From contig OY759262.1 of assembly GCA_963662155.1 (NCBI GenBank), positions 12,861,282 to 12,925,281 of the forward strand: a stretch of DNA of 64,000 bases. Reading direction: 5' to 3'. Shown piece by piece: positions 47,901 to 59,900 of the stretch. Origin of the DNA: Lamellibrachia columna (Eukaryota > Annelida > Polychaeta > Sabellida > Siboglinidae). The first letter of the stretch is position 1; every line of letters starts with the position of its first letter. The notes beneath the pieces are model-generated. The model had not been told where the DNA came from. It did not search any database and worked only from the letters and a program-made list of their open reading frames with translations. Both the position numbers and the translations under genes were made by a program.

Positions 47901-50900
47901 TAGAAGTAAATTTTTTAGCTTTATCACAAGTGTTTAGTGGGCAGTAATATGTGCTAAATCTAATGTGCCCATTTTATATCTCGTATTTTAAATGGAGTGG
48001 GTGGCGAGAGGATGAGGTTAAATAGCATTCACACCAAATCAGAGTATTACTTTAGTGGGGACAGGCTAATTAAAAAAAAAAATCTGTGGCAAAATATTTT
48101 CTATTAAAGCTAGAATTTACATAAGAAGACTTAAGAATTTAGATTCTATTAAAATATAAAACTTACACATATAGTGGAACCCAACTGTTGATGACACTTC
48201 TTAAGCATATTAAAAACCATGACCAGACCAGGTGGATAGATGGATCAAGCAGTTTGCAGCGAAGCTATTAGATATCCCTGTAGGTTGACCCCCCCAGTCC
48301 TCCCAATCTGACATGTATTTTGTTTTAGAAAAAGTAAGAATTTTTATTTTGTTCCATGTGAGAGTCCTGATTTTGAACATTTTGTTTTGGCTCCAAAGTG
48401 TCTCAGAATTCACCACAGAGCACCTTATTAAAAAAAATTCCAGGGGGAGGTCTCCCACACCCACCTAGCAGGAGGGGGTTACCCCCTCCTGCACCCTCCC
48501 CCACATCAATTTTTAGCCAACGCCCCCTCGCTTCTTTCGGGCCCTTACCATCTAGTCAAATTATTTCAGGGTTTTTCCTCTTGTGCCTGTCACATGCCTG
48601 TAGAAGATTTACTAATTGTTTCATGTTGTGTTTCTTCTTGCCATTTATTGGTTGTCAGAAATACACATTCATACCTAAATTACATTATAATATGACTCTT
48701 ATCTCAGAATTTGATCAGGAAAGTGTTATCTGTTAAAACTTCTTCATCAATTTATCCCATCTTGAATCAGGTTCAGATCTGTAGCGTGTGAATAGTTTAA
48801 ATAACGTGCGCATTCGGTTTAATAAAGGGAGTGAATACTTTTGTTAAAATCTTTGAAAGAATGGACTTTGATCATTAGACCGGGTAACTTGCAAAAGTGT
48901 GTAGAGCGTTATGTCATAGTATATAGAGCCAGATTACTTTTGCCCTTTTTTGTCGAATTTTTTACCAGATTCAGTCAAAAATAATTAGAACAGTCCGATG
49001 ATTTCGTCAAAACTAAATACCAGTTATACCACATTTGCACAAATGAGTTGGCATGTCATAGTGGATACTAGATAGATTTGATTTTTCTCGAAATGATTCT
49101 AAAACGAGACAAGCAGAATAAAATGAATCAAGGAAGGACTTTTTAATCTGAAGACAGTTGTCGGGCAAATTATTGGCCATAACCAGCCATCTATGTTTCT
49201 TCCTTGCAGTTTGAACCATTACTTGAGAGAACAGATGCAGGACAAGATAGCAGAGGAGAACTTGGGTTTGGCCCGTAGACTGCAGGCTATTCGGCCACAG
49301 TACGATGTGGATAAATGGGTTAGTCTCACTTGAACTGATGCGATTATCTCGTGAACGTCTCAGTGGTTTCTACACAACTTGACACCCTGTGCAAAGAATG
49401 AAATCACATGTAACATCTCTAACTTTATATCTATAGTTTTCTTCATATAATATCTAAAATTTAAATCCTTCCTAGGTCATTTAGACCCATACAGCTGGTA
49501 CTATAGGGTAGGTTTACATGGTGAACAACATTTAGACCCATACAGCTGGTACTATAGGGTAGGTTTACATGGTGAACAACATTTAGACCCATACAGCTGG
49601 TACTATAGGGTAGGTTTACATGGTGAACAACATTTAGACCCATACAGCTGGTACTATAGGGTAGGTTTACATGGTGAACAACATTGTTCAGGCTTTGAAC
49701 AGGAGCAAGAAGATTTGAACTACGATTTTCTCAGCTGACAGTCTGGCTGTCTGTCACTTGCTACTTTCATATTATGCTAGAATGGGTTAACTTAAATAAA
49801 TGTCTGCTAATGTGGTGCTGCCACTGATTTTGACAATGTTGCCTGAATAAATATTTTTCTTCTCTGAGCTGAATGAATACTTTTAGGGATTTAGCAGGTA
49901 TATCTATCATGTAGTTGCTATCGATACTGATGGCACGCCGCCACTTACTGTGGAGTTGGAATATGTTTTCCAAGAGCATTTATGTGTGGATCGTTTTTAT
50001 GGGATTTACATACATTGGTTTCTCAATACATGGACTCCCTCCACTGTTTATGTTTTCACATACAGTGGTTTCTCATTATATGGACTCCCTCCACTGTTTA
50101 CGTTTTCACATACTGTGGTTTTTCACTATATGGACTCCCTCCACTGTTTATGTCTTCACATACAGTGGTTTCTCACTATATGGACTCCCTCCACTATTTA
50201 TGTTTTCACATACAGTGGTTTCTCACTACATGGACTCCCTCCACTGTTTATGTTTTCACATACAGTGGTTTCTCACTATATGGACTCCCTCCACTATTTA
50301 TGTTTTCACATACAGTGGTTTCTCACTACATGGACTCCCTCCTCTGTTTATGTTTTCACATACAGTGGTTTCTCACTATATGGACTCACTCCACTGTTTA
50401 TGTTTTCACATACAGTGGTTTCTCACTACATGGACTCCCTCCACTGTTTATGTTTTCACATACAGTGGTTTCTCACTACATGGACTCCCTCCACTGTTTA
50501 TGTTTTCACATACAGTGGTTTCTCACTACATGGACTCCCTCCACTGTTTATGTTTTCACATACAGTGGTTTCTCACTATATGGACTCCCTCCACTGTTTA
50601 TGTTTTCACATACAGTGGTTTCTCACTACATGGACTCCCTCCTCTGTTTATGTTTTCACATACAGTGGTTTCTCACTACATGGACTCCCTCCACTGTTTA
50701 TGTTTTCACATACAGTGGTTTCTCACTACATGGACTCCCTCCACTGTTTATGTTTTCACATACAGTGGTTTCTCACTACATGGACTCCCTCCACTGTTTA
50801 TGTTTTCACATACAGTGGTTTCTCACTATATGGACTCCCTCCACTGTTTATGTTTTCACATACAGTGGTTTCTCACTATATGGACTCCCTCCACTGTTTA

Positions 50901-53900
50901 TGTTTTCACATACAGTGGTTTCTCACTATATGGACTCCCTCCACTGTTTATGTTTTCACATACTGTGGTTTCTCATTATATGGACTCCCTCCACTGTTTA
51001 TGTTTTCACATACAGTGGTTTCTCACTACATGGACTCCCTCCACTGTTTATGTTTTCACACACAGTGGTTTCTCACTATATGGACTCCCTCCACTGTTTA
51101 TGTTTTCACATACGGTGGTTTCTCACTATATGGACTCCCTCCACTGTTTATGTTTTCACATACAGTGATATCTCACTATATGGACTCCCTCCACTGTTTA
51201 TGTTTTCACATACAGTGGTTTCTCACTACATGGACTCCCTCCACTGTTTATGTTTTCACATACAGTGGTTTCTCACTACATGGACTCCCTCCACTGTTTA
51301 TGTTTTCACATACAATGGTTTCTCACTATATGGACTCCCTCCACTGTTTATGTTTTCACATACAGTGGTTTCTCACTACATGGACTCCCTCCACTGTTTA
51401 TGTTTTCACATACAGTGGTTTCTCACTACATGGACTCCCTCCACTGTTTATGTTTTCACATACAGTGGTTTCTCACTACATGGACTCCCTCCACTGTTTA
51501 TGTTTTCACATACAGTGGTTTCTCACTATATGGACTCCCTCCACTGTTTATGTTTTCACATACAGTGGTTTCTCACTATATGGACTCCCTCCACTGTTTA
51601 TGTTTTCACATACAGTGGTTTCTCACTATATGGACTCCCTCCTCTGTTTATGTTTTCACATACAGTGGTTTCTCACTACATGGACTCCCTCCACTGTTTA
51701 TGTTTTCACATACAGTGGTTTCTCACTATATGGACTCCCTCCACTGTTTATGTTTTCACATACAGTGGTTTCTCACTATATGGACTCCCTCCACTGTTTA
51801 TGTTTTCACATACAGTGGTTTCTCACTATATGGACTCCCTCCACTGTTTATGTTTTCACATACTGTGGTTTCTCACTATACGGACTCCCTCCACTGTTTA
51901 TGTCTTCACATACAGTGGTTTCTCACTATATGGACTCCCTCCACTGTTTATGTTTTCACATACAGTGGTTTCTCACTACATGGACTCCCTCCACTGTTTA
52001 TGTTTTCACATACAGTGGTTTCTCACTATATGGACTCCCTCCACTGTTTATGTTTTCACATACAGTGGTTTATGCAAAATAACAACACAAGTCCAGCGTA
52101 GATTGAAATAGGCCAAAGAATGACATTTAGATTTATTAATTAAGGAGCATGAAATTAGGCAAGCATACACCATCAAAATAAGATACATCCAATAATCTCA
52201 GCAAGCATGCCGGCCCCCAAAAGGTGTTTACACATAATTAGTAAATCATGCCTATCAGCTACCCACTACCAGTACTATCTGTACCACTACTGACTTATAT
52301 ACAATTCACATGGTATCGGTGGGGGTCACTCCGCCGTGAATTAACCATGCACATACATGTACAAACAGAAAGGCTGGGGTACTCGATCTCCCAGCCAAAC
52401 ATGGTAAATGAAAATAGTGGGCTACCCACCCAACATTCTTGAACAATTCATAATGAACATTATGGAAACACAACACCCAATGTATAAAGGTGTTACATAT
52501 CTAGACATTAGTCAACCAATAACTACCAAAACATCAGACCGAGAGGTAGGGCCAAACAGCCACACAAATGTACTCGTAAAAAGTACCCGCACTAAAAACC
52601 CTGTGTACACTACTGAAAACTTAGTGGAGGGAAAAGCGTTAATGCAGAACCTTGTGTACCAAACTATAACAGGGAAAAGCGTAAAAAAATTCAAAAACTT
52701 TGTGAACTACCTCTCTGTCTACAGTGTTTCACAGTGTATCCCTACATAATGCACCACTTGATTTATTAGATAAAACTGGGTAACAACTGTTAACACAATA
52801 GGGAGGGAGGGTGGGATTTTTCAAACGCATCGGAATAAACCGAACAACAAAACTGATCTTGCAATAAAATCAACAAATTCAGCGATAACGAATAATCAGT
52901 AACAATAGAAATTCGGAAATATTTGCAGCGCAAAGGTCTCACAACGACACAAGCTAACTTGGAAATCGAGTGAGGCTGGCTCTAGGTCACGTGGTTGGTG
53001 TATCCATACGCGTGAGCGAGTAATTAGGCCAATACTCTCTCTACCATAAAAGGTCTAACCTCAAATCGCCTTCATTGCCTTGTCATCTCGCATAAAATCC
53101 TTTATGCGCCGCTGTCACATAAATTCATTTATGCAAAATAACAACACAAGTCCAGCGTAGATTGAAATAGGCCAAAGAATGACATTTAGATTTATTAATT
53201 AAGGAGCATGAAATTAGGCAAGCATACACCATCAAAATAAGATACATCCAATAATCTCAGCAAGCATGCCGGCCCCCAAAAGGTGTTTACACATAATTAG
53301 TAAATCATGCCTATCAGCTACCCACTACCAGTACTATCTGTACCACTACTGACTTATATACAATTCACATGGTATCGGTGGGGGTCACTCCGCCACTAGG
53401 TCACCCTCTGTGACCGACCCCCACAAGCAGCAGCTATCCTCCATTCCCTTGCCGTGCAGGTAGAGATGCAGCTGTCGACCCCGCCGCTGTCAGGGCCTCG
53501 ACTGCACCCCCTCCCCACCTTGCCCACAGTTCGAACCTAGCCAACACTCCGCCGCTGTCAGAGTATCAGCCACATTCGAACAGTGGATCTGCAACGTATA
53601 CACAATAAACCCGATGATAGCTGCCGACTCCGCTACTGGCAGAGTCTTGACTACATCGTCACACCACGAACCTGCAACATACAATGATAGTTAACATAGA
53701 TCAACACAGATGACGAAGTAAGTGCTGCTGGTTCCGCCACTGACCGAATCTAGGCACTATCTCTATAGTCCACCCTTGCCCAGATTGCTAACAGGTACAG
53801 CCTGATCTGTATGCAGCACCTTACGATATACGAATGTTTCTGCGGAAAGCATCTGAAACCCATCTACCCGCTGCTCTAATTTGCGCGTCTGACTCTCACC

Positions 53901-56900
53901 TTAAGGGCTGCTGACGTGGCTGCTCCCATTATGAAACTAAGACCCTTAAAACTTTACTACTCAATCCACAGAATTCCAGCAGGCGCTTTAATATAGCATC
54001 AAACTCTCTCCGCAGCATTAGAGTGCCGTCTGCATATGCAAATAATATAGCCTGCCTAGAACCCTTAACCGGGAAGGGAAAATACTCTAAGTAATGTGGC
54101 AGGATAAATGGATGTGCCCACAATAGGCTGGTCATTTACTTGTAATGATTGCGGAACCAGCTTACTACTGTGTTTAGATTGCAACCACCATAATACCACA
54201 ACATACTGACACCAGTTTAAGCTGTCGAGTCATTGTACCAGCAACAATTACAACACTCTCGAGTATCGGCGACAATGTCACACCATGCACCTACAACATA
54301 TAAGCGACAGTACTGATACATGTAGATCTATGGCCGCTTCCAGCAGGCCATCCATGGGGAGCAACCTAGCCAGCCCCTTGACCAATTGTTGAAAGTGTGG
54401 TGTGGAAGCAGCTGCTGCAGCCCCCTGCTGGCTCAACGCGCCACCTGTGTCGCTGCCTGATTGCCACTTGTGGCAGCATCCGTAATTATTAATTGCGGTA
54501 CCCAGGACCAGCTGTGTCATTAGATATCATGAACTACCATTAAACCATAACTAAACATTAACGTACGGTCACCTATATTAACATACAAATTGTTCCATTT
54601 ACGTTATATGGCTTAAATAGAACATGGAATGCAAAAACTTCTCCATTTGCCACAAGGAATATAAAGGGGGTCTACAATTGTGCCATTTACACTGCATGCC
54701 TTAATAAAACTTATACTCCAATTACAATGCATGGACCTAACAAAACAAACATATTTACATATGTTTTCTCCCTGCAAGGGGTAACAAAACTGTTCCGCCT
54801 CGTCTGCACGGATTAGTAAAATTTCAGTAATTTGTCCACTTCATGGATTCACCCAATTTTCCATCTACACAGCATGGAATGTAGAAACTCCTCCGTTTCA
54901 CCGCACGGACTACAATTGTGCCATTTACACTGCATGGAAATAAACCTTCTCCATATCAATTCTCCGCTTACACCGCACAAAATACAATGGTGCCATTTAC
55001 CTGCATGGCTTAACAAAAGTTAGCGTTCATATACACCGCATGGAAATAACAAAACGTCTCTATATCACTGCATGTATTACCCAGATATACATCCGCTTAC
55101 TCGCTGCCTGGGTTAACAAAACTGTTCCGCCTGCAATGCACGGATTAGTGAAAATTTCAATAAATTTCCTAATGCATGGGTTAACCCACCATCTCCGTGT
55201 ACACCGCACGAACTACCGAAACTGCTCCGTTTCCACCGTACGGAATATAAATGTGCTATTTACACCGCATGGCTTACCAAAAGTTAATTTAATTTACATC
55301 GCATGGAAATGACAGAACCTATCCATATCACTTTCCGTTGTCACCGCACGGACTACAGAAATTGCTCCGTTTACACCGCACGGAATACAATTGAGCCATT
55401 TACACCTCATGGCTTACCAAAAGTTAATTTCCATTTACACTGCATGGAAATAACAGAACTTTTCCATATAACTTTCCGTTTTCACGGCACGGACTACCAA
55501 AATTGCTCCGTTTCCACCGCACGGAATACAATTGTGCCATTTACACCGCATGGCTTACCAAACGTTAATTTCCATTTACACCGCATGGAAATAACAAAAT
55601 CTCCGTATCACGTTCCGTTTTCACCGCACGGACTATCGAAATTGCTCCGTTTACACCGCATGGAATAAAATTGTGCCATTTCCACCGCATGGCTTAACAA
55701 GAGTTAATTTCCATTTACACCGCATGGAAATAACAAAACTCCTCCATATCACTTTCCGTTTTCACCGCACGGACTATCGAAATTGCTCCGTTTACACCGC
55801 ACGGAATACAATTGTGCTATTTACACCGCATGGGTTAACAAAAGTAAATTTCCATTTACACCGCAAGGAAATAACAAAACTTCTCCATCTCACTTTCTGT
55901 TTTCACCGCACGGACTACAGAAACTGCTCCGTTTACACCGCACGGAATATAATTGCGCCATTTACATCACATGGCTTAACAAGAGTTAATTTCCATTTAC
56001 ACCGCATGGAAATAACAAACTCCTCCATATCACTTTCCATTTTCACCGCACGGACTATCGAAATTGCTCCGTTTACACTGCACGGAATACAATTGTGCCA
56101 TTTACACCGCATGGGTTAACAAAAGTAAATTTCCATTTACACCGCATGGAAATAACAAAACTTCTCCATATCACTTTCCGTTTTCACCGCACGGACTACA
56201 GAAACTGCTCCGTTTACACCGCACGGAATACAATTGTGCCATCTACACCGCATGGCTTAACGAAACTTAATTTCCATTTACACCGCATGGAACAACAAAC
56301 TACGCCATATCACTTCTCCGTTTACACCGCACGGTATACAGAAACCCCTCCATTTCCAACGTACGGAATACAATTGTGCCATTTACACCACATGGCTTAG
56401 CAAACGTTATCTTTTTATTTACACCCGTGACACCGCCTGGAAATAACAAACAACTCCTCCCTATCACTGCATGGAGTAACTAAATTTAGATCCGCTTACT
56501 CACAGCATAGGTTAACAAAACTGTTTCACTTCCACCGCACAGATTAGTTACATTTTCAATATTCTTATTGCATGGCTTAATCCAATTTCCTCGTTTACAC
56601 GACCTGTGGATGTCTCCATCAAGCGGTCGGTTGTCGGCCAAGGAGGATCCAACATGCCAGTATCCTGACGACTCGAAGAGGGCACTGGCTCAGGAGCCAC
56701 GGAAGTCGCCGCTTGACGAGCACTGGAGGAAGAGTGAACATTGGCTTTTCCACTCGTCGAGGGCCCAGGCGCTGGAGCAGCAGGTGCCAACGGCAAAAGC
56801 TGGCCGGACGATCGGATGACTCGATGGAGCCACTGCGGATGATGCCGCCACCTGGCGATCAACAGAGGCTGACGCAACCGCGTCGTGACCTGTTGCAGCG

Positions 56901-59900
56901 CTACACGCAACAACTCCCGCATCACGCGCATCTCATGATGAAGTTGCTCCGTTGCTGTAACATTTAGTGTTCAAGTTGAACACTGCACCCAATCGTAGTA
57001 ATGTGAACCTTATGTACGCTGTGTCATTACAAACTAGGGACCATGGTTAACCCTTGACCAACATTATCCACTCACATACTACAACGATACCCGCTCCGGT
57101 AATCCAACTGTATGGTGGAATCAGACAAAAGAAAATTACCATGCCCTGTACACCGTAGGGACGAATAGTGTAAACCGGTCATTTACCCCGAATGGAGGAA
57201 TAATAAAATTACCATGCCATGAACCGCACGGGGACCCATATTATCGTCAGACAAGTTACACTGTATGGTGGAACAAGAAATCAAAATTAACATGCACTAC
57301 CGTAGGAACGATAGCATAAACCGACCATTCAAACTGTATGGCGGAATAAGACAATTAATGATTACCATGCCCTGTACGCTGTGGGAAACACCATCACAGC
57401 CACCATACCCACCTTATGGCGGAACAAGAAAAATTAAAAGTAACCTGCCCTGTACACCACAGGGCCAAAGAACATAAACCGACCATTTACACCGTATGGC
57501 GGAATAAGGAAAATAAAAATGCCCTGTACACCATAGGGCCAAAGATTATACACCAACCATTAACACTGTATGGCGGAATAAATAAAAAATGCCCTGTACA
57601 CCATAGGGCCATAGAACATAAACCGACCATGTACACTGCATGGCGGAATAAGGAAAATAAAAATGCCCTGTACACCATAGGGCCAAAGATTATACCCCGA
57701 CCATTAATACCGTATGGCGGAATAAAATTACAAATGCCCTGTACACCATAGGGCCAAAGATTATACACCGACCATTTACACTGTATGGCGGAATAAAATT
57801 AACAATGCCCTGTACACCATAGGGCCACAGATTATACACCGACCATTTACACCGTATGGCGGAATTTAATTAAAAAATGCACTGTACACCATAGGGCCAA
57901 AGATTATACACCAACCATTTACACCATATGGCGGAATAAAATGAACAATGCCCTGTACACCATAGGGCCAAAGATTATACACCGACCATTTACACCGTAT
58001 GGCGGAATTTAATAAAAATAAAAATGCCCTGTACACCATAGGGCCAAAGATTATACACCGACCATTTACACCGTATGGCGGAATTTAATAAAAATAAAAA
58101 TGCCCTGTACACCATAGGGCCAAAGATTATACACCAACCATTTACACCGTATGGCGGAATAAAATAAAAAATGCCCTGTACACCATAGGGCCCTTCCTCT
58201 AGTCCGACCATTTACACCGTATGACGGAATACAGAAATTAAAAATGCCCTGTACACCATAGGGCCAAAGATTATACCCCGACCATTAACACCGTATGGCG
58301 GAATAAAATTACAAATGCCCTGTACCCCATAGGGCCAAAGATTATACACCGACCATTTACACTGTATGGCGGAATAAAATTAGCAATGCCCTGTACACCA
58401 CAGGGCCAAAGATTATACACCGACCATTTACACCGTATGGCGGAATTTAATTTAAAAATGCACTGTACACCATAGGGCCAAAGATTATACACCGACCATA
58501 TACACCGTATGGCAGAATGAAATTAAAAATGCCCTGTACACCATAGGGCCAAAGATTATACACCAACCATTTACACTGTATGGCGGAATTTAATTTAAAA
58601 AAATGCCCTGTACCCCATTGGGGCAAAGATTATACACCGACCATATACACCGTATGGCGGAATGAAATTAAAAATGCCCTGTACACCATAGTGCCAAAAT
58701 TCATTCACCGACCATTAACACCGTATGGCGGAATAAAGTTAAAAATGACCCGTACACCATAGCATAGGGCCATTCCCCCAATACAGCTGATGTTCGCTGA
58801 GAAGGGACTATGCTAACCATCACATAAGATGTGCGCCGGGTGAGGAACGAACTCACAACCTCCGCATATCTCAGTCTGCCACGCCTGTTGCCAGGCGGTA
58901 CTGTTTATAAGTACGGCGCGCTAACCGACTGTGCCACCGGGGCCAAAACCCGGTTCCGTTCCATAGTGGTAACCGTACCGCCCCGATAGCCTTCGAAAGC
59001 GATCCGACAATCCAAACCCTCGCGGAAAGAACCTTGTGCAAAATCTACCTCCGATGCGACAAGACGCTCCAACCAGTAAATGTGGCTAGCGCCCAGAACT
59101 AAAACCAAAGGTTTAGTAGCCATTCGTCAGGATAATAATAACAAATTATGCGTAAACGACTGACGATTACCTTTCGCAGTCCAAGGGTCGGAGGTAACAA
59201 AATGGCGGATAAACGGCGTCCGTCTTTGCAACAGAAACTCACCTGAACACACTAGCGAAAAATATCCGATAAGTTTGAACACAATAAACCGAACAACAAA
59301 ACTGATCTTGCAATAAAATCAACAAATTCAGCGATAACGAATAATCAGTAACAATAGAAATTCGGAAATATTTGCAGCGCAAAGGTCTCACAACGACACA
59401 AGCTAACTTGGAAATCGAGTGAGGCTGGCTCTAGGTCACGTGGTTGGTGTATCCATACGCGTGAGCGAGTAATTAGGCCAATACTCTCTCTACCATAAAA
59501 GGTCTAACCTCAAATCGCCTTCATTGCCTTGTCATCTCGCATAAAATCCTTTATGCGCCGCTGTCACATAAATTCATTTCTCACTACATGGACTCCCTCC
59601 ACTGTTTATGTTTTCACATACAGTGGTTTCTCACTACATGGACTCCCTCCACTGTTTATGTTTTCACATACAGTGGTTTCTCACTATATGGACACTGTTT
59701 ATGTTTTCACATACAGTGGTTTCTCACTACATGGACTCCCTCCACTGTTTATTTCTTCACATACAGTGGTTTCTCACTACATGGACTCCCTCCACTGTTT
59801 ATGTTTTCACATACAGTGGTTTCTCACTATATGGACACTGTTTATGTTTTCACATACAGTGGTTTCTCACTACATGGACTCCCTCCACTGTTTATGTTTT

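Larger units (their letters stand above)
52072..59576 (-). mobile_element. Tyrosine-recombinase-type element with split direct repeats (Ngaro/DIRS-like), inserted in the 50-bp array
   Basis: Order on the plus strand: A 52072-52335, 498 bp, B 52834-53127, TTT, A' 53131-53394, 5.9 kb, B' 59283-59576, with TTT also at 52069-52071 and 59577-59579. A/A' (264 bp) and B/B' (294 bp) look identical by eye. The array sequence cagtggttt|ctcac is continuous across the insertion. Minus-strand relics: a tyrosine recombinase C-terminus (about 54135-53822) and an SGNH-hydrolase-like start (59123-58940). Read from the minus strand this is the split-direct-repeat order described for Ngaro/PAT-type elements, some of which carry an SGNH domain. 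No reverse transcriptase was recognised. Alternative: two tandem non-autonomous elements with common ends. Confidence 0.72.

Noticed and set aside
54600..58775. CRISPR-like appearance of regularly spaced motifs
   Set aside because: Animal DNA, motif and spacers vary together in families, and no cas-like genes; it is satellite DNA.
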